This document shows, piece after piece, positions 32,297-45,822 of a stretch of DNA of 48,173 bases. The notes under the pieces are model-generated. The model did no database searches and was not told the DNA's origin. It was given only the letters and a program-made list of their open reading frames with translations. This stretch comes from Hyphochytrium catenoides (taxonomy: Eukaryota; Sar; Hyphochytriomycetes; Hyphochytriales; Hyphochytriaceae). How positions within the stretch are numbered: the stretch's first letter is position 1; the number at the start of each line of letters is the position of its first letter. A program made the translations under genes and the position numbers. Where the stretch lies: assembly GCA_900088475.1 (NCBI GenBank), contig FLMG01001458.1, forward strand, positions 1-48,173. Reading direction: 5' to 3'.

Positions 32297-33201
32297 CGTC
32301 GCCCACACCCACAGAAAAGGTCTGTCAATGGATTGTTCTACCTCTGAGTCATAGTAGAGCGATGCCTTTCCCTTTGATGTCAGGCTGATGGAACAAGTGT
32401 GGACCCCACTGGCAGCCCGTAGACTCTCTGCCTTTATAACTACCTGCTTCAAATAGATAACGTAGACGAAGCGACGGCTTAATGGCAGCAATGCTAAGTG
32501 GCGGTCTGGTCGGCCATCATCAAGGTCTCATCGAGCTTCAGGCAAAATCTCAAGAATTGTGAGCGGCAAGGCGCGCTGACACGTTACTTTCGTCCCGAAA
32601 ATTGGATGGAGATCATGGACCTCCCATCATCCTGATAAAGAATACACTATTACTGTGTTCCGGATAGAAACTGTTTCGTTGCTGTTATGCTGGATAACTC
32701 GACCATGATTCGGCAAAGGTATGGAAACCGAGAGATCCGAAAACTGGCAAAAGCCAAGCTCTGGCAACTGGGAAGCTCTGAAGCTCTGAAGCTCTGAAAT
32801 GAAGCTCCTGTCTGGGCCGTTGTTTCTTGCCTCCTAAGTGTACTATTCTAGCCAGCGACGTCATCGTATATACAGCCCCGTGCCGGCCCTTCAATGCCAT
32901 CCCATCTGGTTGGCGGCTCTCAAGAGCATTCGCAAACCATTGCAGAGAGCTGAGCACCAGACACAGGGACAAACCGTACTTTCCTAGGTAGAGAGTTGGC
33001 TACGACCTTGCAAGCTCGTTGGGCCATAGGTTATTCAGAAATGAACAAGCAGTTCCACTAATACTGCCTTTCGAGGTGCATACAAAGCAAAGGACGGTAT
33101 GCTTGACCTCCATTCTTGCGTATATAACAAGCATCCGCATTTAGCGAGCTCTTTTAGCTGAAACTGAAGGTAACGAAGCACCTCTCGTTTTGATTAAGCC
33201 C
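32297..33201. other. Divergent promoter region of EXOSC8 and the AKAP17A-like gene
   Basis: About 900 bases between two start codons on opposite strands. It includes three copies of the octamer AAGCTCTG at 32773-32796 and a GACGTCATC motif near 32858, which resembles a CRE/ATF site. No coding sequence was recognised; the minus frame above EXOSC8 has no ATG. Confidence 0.55.
32773..32796. repeat. AAGCTCTG octamer tandem repeat
   Basis: Three perfect head-to-tail copies lie midway in the divergent EXOSC8/AKAP17A-like promoter region. Each copy contains AGCT. Whether it is a binding site array is unknown. Confidence 0.85.
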
Positions 33202-36200
33202 ATGGCGGGAGCCGAGGAGACAGAACCAAGCGCCAGCAACGGTGCCGAGGAGACGAAGTTCGATGGCCTTCAGGCATTGGAAAGGTGTGTAGATAAATCG
33301 TTCATAGGTTATAGCCCACATAGCCTTGCTACGTTGCAACTGTCGTCCCAATCCTCCTCAGGCCCTTAGCATCTGCTTTCGTCCAATCTTTTCTTTCCCC
33401 TCTCTCCCATCCGCGCGGATAAGTTCTCACCACATCTTTCGCATGAACAGCTCAGGCGTGTGGACGTGGGTGGAGCCTGACATTGCTCTGCGACGGTGCT
33501 ACTCTTGCAAAGTGGAGTTTGAGCCTAAGACACCTCTGCCCCGGGGCAAGAGTTACAGCGACTGGGACATGAAAAGTTTTATCAAGAGCTGCTGCACGGG
33601 GGTATGGGGCCTGGAACATATCTCAGGCTAAACTCATCCTCTAACTCGTCCCGCCCACTCTAAGCTCAGGCTTTACTCCCCTCTCACTTCTGATTCTCTT
33701 TCTCCTTGTCGGTGGCTCATACGCAGCTCCTTTGCCTGCCTCTCCTTATGCTTTATGGGTGTTCTTACCCCTTCTGTCCTGCTCCTCGCTTCCCTCTTCG
33801 CTTCGTATGCTATCATCTCCTACGCGGCCACGTGGTTGGCCACTCCGCATACACTAGGAACAGCCGTTAGAAGTGGTGACGGAAGATGACAGCGTCTCCA
33901 CCCAGCAGAAGTGGACGGCAACAGTATGGTTTGTCTCCGCGGCTGCACGTGACGGCTTTGTACAGGCCGCCAGTCAGCGGAGCGTGACGATAAAGAACCA
34001 TCCCACTAAAGTCCAAGCCAGTTCTAGGCCCGCTCAACCCGTGAAGGAGGAGTGGGAGCGAAGCTTCAACATGAACGGTACCGCCCGGTTAAACTTGTCA
34101 CCATCCATGCATAAGCCTGTACTTCCTCGTCCCAGGTGTTGGCGATTCTTCGTAGCGGGGCGCTATTTCAGCGCCTAGTGCATTTTTGTTCTCTTCACAG
34201 TCATTGGTGCGATGGTCCCTCCCGTGTCTGATATTTGCTCTCTCCTTCTGAGCAGCGAGCAGCTCCTTCGAGACACTACCACCTGGCAAGCGGCCAGACA
34301 CGATTGTCATGCACCGAGTCCCTTACAAGTGGTTTGACATCGATGAAGTGCCTCGTGCAGGCTTCCTAAACCTCATGTCCGCCCCGCCTAAGCTGAAGAA
34401 TGGGCTGAGCGCCTTTGGCAAAGTGAAGTGAGTGTCTATGGGCATTGGATTCGGCTCTTGTCTCTCGTTACTTTTTCAGAGATGTTTCTGTCCGTAGGGC
34501 CTCAGGGACTAGTTCTATTTGATCTGCCTCCCTTTGTTTGTCATAGAGCTCGCCTGCTTCTGTGCATCGCACTGCGATTAGCGGGCTGTGGATTGCTTGG
34601 TTCCTTTCTGGGCTCCTTCTTTCTTAACCAATCTGGGCACCTCTGACCGCGCGTTGGTTGTCTCTAAGAGCAATGGAAATACTTCCTCATCGACCTGTCG
34701 GGCAGTCCCGAAGTATGGACGGTCTGGACCTAGAGAGCAACCTCTACTTCGATGCCTTTGTGCAGTACGCTGACTATCAAGCCTTTCAGACTGCTCTGCT
34801 CTGCCTCTCTGGCTCGGTGCTCAGTAAGGTAGGAGCAATCACAATCCCTTTACCCTGACTGCACGCTTGACGATGGAAGTTACTCGTTCAGATGGATACA
34901 GAGGCTTTTGCTATCTTTCAGTGCACCTTTGACTCCAGCGAATACTTCTCCGATGATGCTGCAAGACAGAGAAGGTAGGAGATAACAAGGGCTAATGTCT
35001 CGAACTACGCTGAACGGTGTGGCATTAAAGACAAAGAGAGGGGATTGATACAAGGTTGACACAGAGATAGGCCGTTGAGAGAAAGAGTGATTCGACTTAA
35101 CCTGGATGTTCGTCGGATAGGTTTGAACGGCAGCAAAGAGCCCACAAGGAGAAGGAGAAGGCTGAGCAGGAGAAACAAGAGGCCCAAGCAAAGCACAAAG
35201 AAAAAGCCCTAATGAGAGACAACATAATAGCCCTCACTGCCAACAACCGAAAGCTACAGGAAAGAGCGGAGCGTGAACTTCTCCCTCAAGATGCTGAAGA
35301 TCTTCTTTCAGACCTCAAGAATGCTCAGGAATTGCTGGCTGAAGCGCTAAAAAGTGTAAGACGGAATTCAAGCGACCTTGCACAACAGTGCTCTGACATT
35401 TCTATATCACTGGTCAATTGCCGCTTCCCATATTCTACCTAGCTTGACGGAGCGGACTCGGAGGAGATAAGGGCGGCGCTGAAGGCAGCGGAGAAGAGAC
35501 ATGAGAAAACGGAAAAGGCTATAAGCAGGAGAAAGACAGAGCGGGAGGAAGAAGAATTGCGAAAAAGAGTAGAGAGGTGTGCTACTGGTCTCTTCCAGGT
35601 GAAGTCATTATCCTCTCTAAAGGCGTCGTTATCCTCAGAGCCGAAAAGGCGGTCAAGGTTGCTAGGGAGGACGCAAGAAGAAAGCACCAATTGCTCTTGC
35701 AGGAGCTGATGAAGTATCAGGATGAGAGCATCAAGGTACTGACAACGCGATAGGTAGTGGAGAGGCTGGGACAATTGTAGAAAGACACCGTAACACGCAG
35801 TCACGCACGTGGACGTAGTGGTAATCCAGGGCAGTTATAAAAGACGGGGAAGGGGGGGGGTATACCCGAGAGGCGAGCATTGAGCTTTGCCGCTAATGTC
35901 TAACGCCCCCTATATTATGACAGGAGCATGAAGCCGTGGCAGCGGAGGTAGGAGCAGCCGAACATGCCATCCAGAGCCTGAAGACTCTAATAGACCACAA
36001 GTTCTCCCCGAACCCGGTGGAAGACATCGAAGAGGTTTGCATCACTGCCTCCACTCTGCCTAACCACTGCTTGGATGCTTCTCGTTTCCTCTTGTTCCGC
36101 CTCCATGTATGCTATCCTCTAGCATCCTTACCGTAGGGGTTACTACGGTGGCTAGCATTACTCGCTGTCACACTTTGATGGTCTCTCAATCACAGCCCAA

Positions 36201-38191
36201 CACCTTATGTTTCGCCTGCTCTCACGCTGACAGAGAGGAGAAAGATACCAAAGATCGCTTGTCGAGGAGACAGAGGAGGCATCTGTAATGTTGTCAGGGG
36301 CCATGGAGCGGATGAAGATCATAGAGGAATATTTAGACTTAGAAAAGCGCTTTAGAGAGATCACGGAAGGCACTGTCAAAGAGGAGACCCTCTCGGGGAA
36401 ACCTATAACCTTTTACTGGCAGCATCAGTTTGACGGCTGTCAGGCAGCACGGCAAGCCACGCATGAGCAGTGGACGGAGCGAACCGAAGCTCTGTCTGAG
36501 GCCGTCGAAGCCTTTAGCAGCCAGCTGCGGTCGCTGGAGGATAAGTATCGGCTATTAAGAGGTCTGATTTCTACAAATAGCGTTATCAAGAGAGTGCGGG
36601 AGGAGCTGGAGGAGCTCGAAGTAGATGGGGAGGAAGAGGATAAAGCTCTCTCCGTAGAGCTTGAGGCTCTAGAGGACCGCATGCAGTCAGTACTAGAGGT
36701 AGATGTTGACTTGAAGATCACTGTGGCAGAAAGTTCACCCGGGCTGACCCATTGTTTCGACTCTTGTCAGACTCTAGAGGGATCAGTAGAGACTGCTGAA
36801 GTTGAAAAGATCCAGGAAGAGCTCGTCGACCTCGAAGGCACGGTCGTGCGAAAGAGAGCACGGCTGGAGGAAAGAAGACAAGATGAAGAAAGAAAGCGAG
36901 GTTGGAACTGTTTAATTTTTGATGGGCCCCAGACGCGCTTGAGTCTAACATTTCTACTTTTTAGAGGCTGAGGAAGCCCTGAAACGCCAACAGGCTGAAG
37001 AGGAGAGAATCAAGCTAGAGGAGGAAGAGAGAAGAAAGCAGGAAGAGAGAGCGAGACACTTGTACGAGGAAAGTGTGCGCCGAGTGGAGGCTAATCGCAG
37101 CAGGTAAGACCTCATTATCTTACTTTGAGCGGTAGGAACTCATCACTTCCTCCTCTAAACGCCAGATATGAAGTTTTCATAGAACATTACATTGGTGAGC
37201 GGCCGGCCTTGACCCGGCGAAGGAAATTGCGCTGGCGCCCACCTAGTGAAACCTTGATGGAGGATCGATGGGATGGAGAGACATCGCGACCGCCACCTCT
37301 CTTTCAGTACGTTGGACCCTCAGCCTTTCACGTTGCTAGTAAGGTTGTGGCGCCTCCTCTTAGCGAAGGTAAGTCTTATTATACCTGCCATAGCTCGTGC
37401 GTCAAGGGCCTCTTTGCCTCACAGTCATGGTTGGTCTTTTTGTGAGTTTTCATGTTGACGGCTGATGTCATCTTTGGCTGTCGGTAATCAAGATTTCCTT
37501 ATATGCTCATCTACAGTGGAACTAAAGCGGCTAGAGGAGACCAGGCTCCGGGAGCTAGCGCTGTCGACCCTGCCAGACCTCCGTAAGGTTATCATGAGCA
37601 GACGGAACAGCAAAGAGGGCGAGGAGGAACAAATGGGACTCAGGGGCAAGGAGACTTCACGGCGAAAGCCATTATCAAAGACAGGTATCTTTACCACCAA
37701 CCACTTTCTATTGGAACTCTGTGCTTAGCCATCCTGCCTTTTATAAGGGAATGAGGAAGAACAAGCCGTCGATTTGCGGGTGGAACTGGAGCGGCGTAGG
37801 AGACAGAAGCTAGAGGAAGGTGAGTCCTGAAGACTAGAGTTCCCCCTTCACCTACTAAGTGAGGTTCGCAGCGAGACGTTCTGTCACTCCGCATGCACCC
37901 CGCCGGATGGTACTTATAGAGGAAGAAAGGGCTGCTCCCGAGCCTTCGCAGCCAGCGAAGAGGAGAAAGGCACGATCGGAGACACCCATGGCAATCCAGC
38001 GAAAAAGAGAGGTGCCAGTGACTCAGGAGACAGCTGAAGCTTCTACGCAGGAGGAAACCGAGGAGGAGCGATTACGGCGAATGGCGATCGAGAGCATGAT
38101 GAGATCGAAGCTCAAGAAAGATCAGCAGCAACGTCAACGACAAAAGCAGCAGTCTCTAGCGCAGACATCTGCAGATGATTCATCATCATAA
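33202..38191 (+). CDS. AKAP17A: AKAP17A-like RRM and coiled-coil protein
   Basis: Sixteen exons join in phase to 986 residues: 33202-33284, 33451-33601, 33864-34077, 34256-34427, 34669-34828, 34892-34974, 35121-35355, 35443-35576, 35639-35735, 35924-36034, 36234-36900, 36965-37103, 37166-37368, 37517-37684, 37748-37819, 37920-38191. The N-terminal third follows animal AKAP17A (SFRS17A/XE7). It has PRGKSYSDWDM, then LPPGKRPDTI (about 158-166), VPYKWFDI, an RRM-like FGKVKAMEI, NLYFDAFVQYADYQAF, and FQCTFDSSEYFSDDAARQRR. From about residue 290 to the end it is a charged Glu/Arg/Lys coiled coil ending in Gln and Ser runs. The animal protein is a splicing-related factor that also anchors protein kinase A. 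An RNA-processing role is inferred here; kinase anchoring is not shown. No RS-rich tail is present. Human AKAP17A is about 695 residues, so this coiled coil is longer. The acceptor of exon 4 could also lie 3 bases upstream. Confidence 0.78.
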
Positions 38192-38703
38192 ATAAGCTTT
38201 ACCAATAATAATGAAGCTTTCTCTCGCTCTCCAAAAAGCCCGTCTTTTTTCACCATAATCATCATCATTTTGTACAAGAAGATGCCTGTGATTACTTCAG
38301 GAAAACTTAAAGTCAGTTCTCAAATGAGTTGATTCATATTTGCCGTTAGCGGTAGTGGATCTGTGCCTTCGGCCCACAAAAGTCGAGCATCTGGAATCTG
38401 GGACTCTGCAGACAGAGACTGATGAAATCTGTTTGTCGGTGCAGATGCTCTATTATCATCTCGTTACCTCGCTCTGTCGCTAAAGAAAGAAAGGGTTCCT
38501 GCGACAGACCTTACTCAGTAGAGGCAGCGGCGACTGATTGGAGGAAGAAGGTAGGTGTTGTGGCTGCCTTTATAGAGGATAAGGTCGGAACCTCATCAGC
38601 CCTCTCGCTAGAACACCATCATCCGACGTTACTCCTCCTTGAGATTGATATCCGTAGTCGATCCTGAAGGTTCGTTCTATTCAACACTCATAGAGCCATC
38701 ACC
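38192..38703. other. Intergenic region between the AKAP17A-like gene and SEC13
   Basis: About 510 bases between two plus-strand genes. The AKAP17A-like 3' UTR starts with AATAATAATGAA and an AT-rich stretch. The second half should hold the SEC13 promoter. No other gene was recognised. Confidence 0.55.
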
Positions 38704-40799
38704 ATGGCAAGCCAGGTGCCTCCGGTGGTGAACATTGACACCAAGCACGATGACATGATCGTAAGAATGCCTTCTTTTACTCTGAAATGCTTTTGCCCAT
38801 AACTTACCTCCCTTCCTCTTCCTCTTTCAGCATGATGCACAACTAGACTATTATGGCAAAAAGCTAGCTACTTGTTCATCAGACAGAACCATCAAAATCT
38901 ATGACGTCTCGGGGGATGTCCAGAATCAGGACACAGTCTTGACAGGGTAGGCCATTCTTACCTAGAAGGAGTGTCATGAGCGGCTAGTCTTTCTCACTTA
39001 GCTGTTAACCCTTTTGTGCGTCTGGGTGCCTTACGATATCGCTTTACAAAGTCATGACGGTCCTGTCTGGCAAGTAAGCTGGGCTCATCCTAAATTTGGT
39101 GTGATCCTCGCGTCCTGCGGCTACGATGGGAAAGTAATCATATGGCGGGAAGCCTCTGTCGGCATGTGGCAAGAGATCTATCGACATGTCTACCACGAGT
39201 CATCAGGTACCAAGTCTTTGCGCTGTATTACGCTTGGCGTTAGGGCTACGCCACTAGAAGTCTTTCAGCATCGACCATTCTCTTGATCTAGCCAATCCTG
39301 CCATCCTTCTTCATAGCTAGCCTGTAGCATGCCAACTCCTTCATTGCCCTTGGCAATGGCTGCGTTGTCTAATCTACTAAGCTGTATGCTTCGCACGTCT
39401 TAGTGAATGCCATTGCTTGGGCTCCGTATGAGTATGGATTGTCCCTCGCCTGCGCCTCTGCAGATGGTAAAGTCTCCATGCTGACACATGCGCGTAAGTT
39501 GGACTTGCCAGCTCTGTATTATAGATCCCTGACCAACTGTCACTTCATCTACTCCTTGGGTCCGCAGCTGAGGGTTGGGTGACCTCCAGCTTCTCAGACA
39601 GCAGCCTCGGCGTCAATGCTGTCAGCTGGGCGCCCTTTCATTCTCTCGGTGGCCAGGTAGCAATAGCCATACTACTCTTGCTAAAATGGCCTTTTCCCTT
39701 GCGGCTGGAATTTCAATCCTGCCATTCCATGCTACCCACGTACTTCCTGGCTCTTCGTCCTCGTACGGCTGCCCAGTAAGCCAAATTCTTGGTTCTGTAC
39801 TCTGACCCGCTTGCCTACCAACGCAGACTGAGGCCGGGCCCGTTAAACGTCTCATCACAGGATCCTGTGACAATCAGGTCAAGCTTTGGAGGTATGACTA
39901 AGCGTAGGCTAGACTTGCATAGCAGAACACTTTGCGATGCAGAAGAGAGAGTAACATTAAGCCCATAAGAAATGAAAGGCGCAAGGCGGAAAGACGTCTT
40001 AAGATCGCAAGGGATCAATGTGAGAAGGCAGAGCGAGGAGGCAAGGGGTTCGGTACACGTGTATTCACCAGCATACTGTTCAGATTTGTAGATGCCAAGA
40101 ATGAATGGGCACAGGAACCTTTTGCTACCACTCCTGCCCACACGGACTGGGTAAGGGACGTTGCCTGGGCGCCTAGCACTGGCATGCCAGTCAACACTAT
40201 TGCAAGCTGTTCAGAGGTAAGAGAAATGCCTGAAGAAGAGGAGGAGAGACAATGAAGGCTAAGATCTAATCTTCTCCAGGACCGGACAGTGTATGTCTGG
40301 ACACAGACCGAGGAGAATGGGCCCTGGAACCGGGATCTCATTCATACCTTTGACGCTCCTGTGTGGCGCATTAGCTGGTCAATCACTGGAAATGTATTGG
40401 CGGTAGGTTTCTTCCCAACTTTATTTTACCTCTAAAAGGATGCAAGCCGTGCCTCGTCTCTGACTGAGACGACCTTCTGTTCTTTCGTTACTGGGCTCTC
40501 AGGTATCTTCAGGAGACCACAAGGTGACCCTCTGGAAGGAATCTTTGGACCGCAAGTGGATGTAAGGCCATTCTCAATTTCTTTCCTTTCCGTCTGCTGC
40601 TTTCTCTAATCCTGATGACAAACTCTCCCCATTGTCCTCTTAGCTTCAGCCTCTTTCCAGCTTTCCTCTGGCGTTACTCATATAAACCGCCAGCTTGCTT
40701 GTTCTTATCAGCCGTGCTCACTGTCTTCCTCTTATTTTGTATATCAGCCAAGTATCTTCAGTGGATGAAGGAGGCAACATGCAGTCGACTACAAAGTAA
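38704..40799 (+). CDS. SEC13: SEC13, COPII coat and nuclear pore WD-repeat protein
   Basis: Ten exons (38704-38760, 38831-38946, 39052-39206, 39404-39493, 39568-39656, 39827-39891, 40084-40216, 40280-40402, 40503-40561, 40748-40799) join in phase to 312 residues, against 322 in human. It is a six-bladed beta-propeller that pairs with SEC31 in the COPII outer coat for ER export and with Nup84-complex proteins at the nuclear pore. Hallmarks include [97 protein letters not shown] and [14 protein letters not shown]. The last exon codes only 17 residues and stops at TAA. It converges with TOP2, with only 220 bases between the stops. Confidence 0.96.
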
Positions 40800-41019
40800 A
40801 AAAGAAGTAGAGTTCCAAGAGGAGCACGGCGAGAAGAAGGAGTAGATTTGGCCAGATAGGAAATACAGGGAGAGAGAAGCTTTGTCTGGCAAGAGCCTCA
40901 CAGATATAATATGAAAATTAATAGCACGTTACGATTTGCAGATAGTCCGCCTGCCATCAAGGCTTTTGTTAATTCTTTCCCAATGCGTCTTGTGGACTAA
41001 TGACAAGTTGTTTTGCTAT

Positions 41020-44000
41020 TCACTCCTCGAATTCACTATCTTCATCCACCTCAAAGTCTTCGTCTGAGTCTTCGGAGTCGACCGCGTAAGATACTGGCGC
41101 CCTTCTTGCACGAGTGGGCTTAGGCGTTTTTTGTACAGTTGTCTCGATGACGTCCTCCACAGCAGAGTCATCCTCATCAGAGTCATCAATCACTTTCTTT
41201 TTCTTGGCGCCTCCCTTCTTTCCTCCCTCAGGAGCTTTAGGCTTTAATGGAGGCTTCGAAGTTGCTCGTGCTGACGTCACGGACTTCCCGTTGGGCTTCG
41301 ATGCCGCAGCGTTACTTGTTGTTGGCTTCTTTAATGTTCTGGTCTTCTTCTTCTCAGGTGAGACTGGAAGCAAAAGGGAATGAGTCACCAAGATCAGCAT
41401 GTAGATGACACTGCCTGATATCCTGTCCGCTGCTTACCAAAGTCAAAAGGGGCCACATTCATGCGAGCAGCTGGTGGTTTCGCAGGAGATCTGTTCCGTT
41501 TGGCAGCTGCTTACGTAAAGAAAGAGGGTCAGATGCCGATGAGAGGGTGGTGATTGGTCGCTCAGAAACTAACCTGCGCTGGACCCTCCCTTCTTGCTTC
41601 CCACAGAGGCTTTCTTGGGCTTAATCTCTTTTTCCTCTGGTACTTCAAAGATGTCATCCCCATCATCGTTGCTCTCTGCATCTGGGGAGGGTGGTGGGGA
41701 GGACTGCGATATAGCTAGGCGCATAGCCATTCGCTGTGCTAGCGAGAGAGTCTCCTCCTCGTCTTGCTCCTTTTTAGGGGCCTTCTCCACTATGTCCATC
41801 GCTTCTGTAGGTGGCGAAGGACTTGCGGTCTTGCCACCAGAACGCGAGCTCTGTGGCTTGAGAGATTTGGCAGAAGGAGCCGTTTTGGCTGTGGAAGGCT
41901 TTTGTGAAGCCTTGGGAACGGTTGTCCTGGGCTTGGTGGTTTTCTTTGGCTTGGGCACCTCGTAGTCCGAGTCCCCATCTTCGTCTTCATCCTCGTCTTT
42001 GCCCTTTTTGGCCTTGGTCTTACCTCCCGCCTTTCCTTTCCGCTTGGAGGCCCCACTGTTCTGCCGTTCGATGGCACTCTCGTAGTCGCCAAGGGCCTCT
42101 TCCAGGGCATCTAGATCTTCAAGATACATCTGCTCCAGGGTTTTGGCACGCAAAGCCTCCAGGTCGTTCTCTGCGGTCTGCAGGTCTGCCTTCAGTCCTT
42201 GCACTTTCTCCATTGTGAGACTCCAAAGCTTCATGGACAGAAGGTAATCATAGCCCCTACACGAATATGCAAACCCAAATGAGAAGATCAGAGTGGTCGA
42301 CAATCTAGACAACAGATAGAGGAGGACAAGAGACGTAAAAAGAAGCTTAGAAAGCAGGCAAATAGGTGGAACACCGAGGTCATAGGTCCACTAAGGGTAT
42401 CAAACGAACCTTGTTGCCTCATCTTCGTCCATATCGCTCTCCTCTGGCCCATTCTCCTCCTCATTGTGAGAGGACGCGGAGGCTTTTGGCAAAAATCGGT
42501 CATAGCCACGCTTCGCCAGCTCCGCTAGGATGTCTGCCTTCTTTCTGTTGCTGACCACCATTTCACCTTTGATCACGGCAAGGATGAAGCGCACCTTGTT
42601 CTTGAGCTTGGTCCACTCCTCTTCAAGCTTCTGCACTAGGTTTTCCTTCCTCTTTTCGTAGTAAGACAGGCGGATAGACAGGAAGTCATCGATGACCTGA
42701 AGTGGGGAGCTGTACTTCTTGATGTGCCCTTCCGGATCGAACATGTGCATGTTGCTGGTTGCGATGCTACCTTCTAGTTTCATCACCTTCATCACTCCGC
42801 CAGGACTAGACTGGACGTGGGCGAGTCCTTCCGGAGTGAAAGTAACGGTGAAGGATACAGTAGTCTCCGTATGGTTCTCCTTGAAGTCTTTCACCAAGAT
42901 TTTTGCCTCCTTCTCGCCACCGTTCATCAGCGTCTCCAGAAACTGCTTGTACGAAGAGGTCCAAGTACGAAGTGGTAGCTCTGAAATATGGATGGTGGAT
43001 TCATCTAGCCACTCGAAGCGCCCATGAGCTGTGAAATTACCTCTCTCCTTCGCCCCCTCCTTTGGCTCAATAAGGCCTGTAAAACCTCTGTACCATGGCG
43101 TCAGTTCGTTCATGTCTTCTCCTTGCAGACGCAGGCGGATATTTTCAATAAGGTCTCTTGGGTTGTAGTTGGGGACCGAAGAGCTCCAGCCTGTTCCAAT
43201 GCCATCGCTGCCGTTGACAAGGGCCAGAGGGATGATTGGTACGTACCACACAGGCTCAATTCTTTGTCCATCCTCATCCAAGTAGTTCAGAACAGGGTCG
43301 TCATCTGCATGGAAGATATGACGGGTAATGTTCTCCAGCTTGGTGAAGATGTAACGAGCACTGGCAGCGTCCTTGCCGCCCATAAGTCGCGTACCGAACT
43401 GACCGCTTGGGACGAGGAGGTTGATGTTGTTGCTTCCAACATAGTTCTGAGCCATATTCACTATGGTACTATGTAGACTGGCCTCGCCATGGTGATAAGC
43501 AGAGTGCTCGGACACATAGCCAGCTAACTGTGAGATCCGCACCTCGTTCTTAAGTTTTCTCTTGAAGCAGCAAAACAAGACTTTCCGTTGAGAAGGCTTG
43601 AATCCATCAACAAGAGAAGGGATGGATCGGATGTTATCCGCCATGGAGAACAAAATTAGCTCTTTGTTGATGAACTCGGAGTAGACCATTCTGTCAACGT
43701 TGTAGTCAACATGAGTGCCTTGCTCATATTTGTTCAGCCAATCCTTTCTCTCTTCGACCCTCTTCTTGGAGAAGGCCATGTCAATTGCGTTGTCATCTCC
43801 GTCCGATTCGTACTGGAAGGGGATGAGATGGGTGCTCAGATCTGAGAAATACTCCTTGGCTTCCTCAGAAGTGCTAGTACCAAGACCCTTGTAGTACTTG
43901 ATCTTCCAACCTTTGGCCCCATTTGTTTCCTCCTTCCAGTGTTCGTACTCAGGGATAGTGAAGAAGCTCTTGGTCCTGCTTCCCTTGGATACCTTTACAA

Positions 44001-45822
44001 TGGGCGTAATGAATTCTTGCAGGAAGTCTGGGACCTGCAGAAGACTAGGCCAGAAATGGTGGATAAAGTTGATAACAAGTCCTTTGATGTGACTTCCATC
44101 ATGATCCTGATCTGTCATGATCATTAGGTGTCCGTAGCGAAGAGATGAAGTGTCTGCATAGTTGGTACCGAACTTGAGGCCCAGGATTCGCACTAGGTTC
44201 TGAATCTCCTCGTTCTTCATGATCTGCGCGTGGCTGGCCTCACGGACGTTGAGAAGCTTTCCTTTTAGAGGGAAGACTCCAAAGTAATCTCTCCCCACAA
44301 CCCCGAGTCCACTGACCGCCAAAGCCTTGGCGGAATCTCCTTCAGTAAGGATAAGAGTGCAGTTCTTGCCCTTCGCAGTGCCTGCAAAGTTAGCGTCGTC
44401 AAGCTTTGCTATGCCTGTGAGTTTAGCCTTCTTTGTTCCGCTCTTCTTTTTGAGCTCCGCAGTTTGCTTGAACTTGGCCCAAGACAGGATGTGCTCGCCT
44501 ACGTTCTTCTCTACTTGCTTCAGGAACTTGTCACTCAAGGCGCATGTAGACCCAAATGCAGAAGGGCGGGTAGTTAGGGTCTCCTTTGTTTGAGAGTCAA
44601 AGCCTGGATTTTCAATCAGAGCGTTAACGAAGACAAACAGATGGTTTTTGATGTGGGCAGGTTTTAGCTCCACGCCTTTGTTTTTCTTCTTCAGGCTTTG
44701 GACCAACTTTGCTGCTACTTGGTCAGCCACGACCTGAACATGTTGGCCCCCTTTCATTGTACAGATGCTGTTGACAAAGCTGACTTGCTGCGCAGAGCCA
44801 TCACTGGCGCTTATGGCCACCTCCCATCGGTCATTGACCTTCTCAAAGACCTTTGGAACTGCTGCATTTCCACAGGCTCTCAGGTACATGTCTACGTAGT
44901 CGGAGAAAGAGGAAATCTCCACCCTTTCGTCGTTAAGATATACCTTCAGTGATCTATCGGAGACACCTGCAATGTCATAGACTCGCTTGTAGAACAGAGA
45001 GATGATGTCTTGATCCAAGCCGTCCATTTTGAAGCGTTCAAAGTCCGGCTTGAAAGTTATGCAAGTATAGTCTGATCCTTTCTTGGTATCCTTAATGGTC
45101 GGGGATCCCTTGCTCCCCATATTGTTCTTGAAAACCTGACGGTAGTGCTTGCCCACAGCAGAATCTTGGGTTTCGACGATGAACTCTGTAGAAAAAATGT
45201 TGGCCAATTTGGCACCATACCCATTTCTTCCTCCAGTTGTCTTTTTCTCGTTGTCATTGAAGTTGCTACCGGTCAAGAGATGACCAAATATGAGCTCTGG
45301 AATGTAGACGCCATGTTCCTTGTGCATGACGATGGGGATGCCCTTGCCGTTGTTCCAGACAGAGATAGTCCCCTCTTCAGGGGAGATGTTCACTTTTAGT
45401 AGGTTCATGGTGGGGTCCCGCTGCTTATTGTCTGCAGCGTTTACGATGATCTCGTCAAAAATCTTGTACAGGCCTGGAACGTAAGAGACATCCTTATTCA
45501 CGAGCTCCTTGGTGATAGGGTCCACAACCCACATCTGAGATGTTAGCTTCTCAATGGTTCCAACATATGTGTCGGGGCGAAGGAGAATATGCTCCAGCTG
45601 TGTCTTCTTCTGGTATATTTCCTCAATGGACTTGCCACCAGCCTTCTTCGAGACAGTTCCAGACTCAGAGGAAGGGGCATAGTCGTCGATACTATTGGCC
45701 GGAGCCAACGGCTTTCTGGCTGCAGCCTTCTTCGGTGCTTTGGCCGCCTTACCACCGCCCTTGTTGGCCTTACTATTCTTAGGGAGGATGTCTACATTCT
45801 CCATGTAGTCGTCCGAGTCCAT
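41020..45822 (-). CDS. TOP2: DNA topoisomerase II
   Basis: Four exons (45822-42410, 42256-41574, 41506-41438, 41363-41020) join in phase to 1502 residues, a usual length for eukaryotic TOP2. The enzyme passes one DNA duplex through a break in another, using ATP, in the nucleus. The N-terminal GHKL ATPase has NNGKGIPI and GGRNGYGAKLAN. The TOPRIM domain has TEGDSA with E494 and DQDHDG with D571, D573 and D575. The catalytic Tyr is Y824 in SARYIFTKL, preceded by Arg. YDYLLSMKLWSLTMEK begins exon 2. The C-terminal 300 residues are charged and disordered, with nuclear-type Lys clusters and acidic Asp/Glu/Ser runs. ATG 45822 is the first in frame; the 85 open codons above have no ATG and are read as 5' UTR. 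The acceptor of exon 3 could lie 3 bases upstream. Confidence 0.97.

Noticed and set aside
32297-32491. N-terminal extension of EXOSC8
   Set aside because: The upstream open frame begins at TTG with no ATG. The ATG at 32296 gives the family's normal N-terminus.
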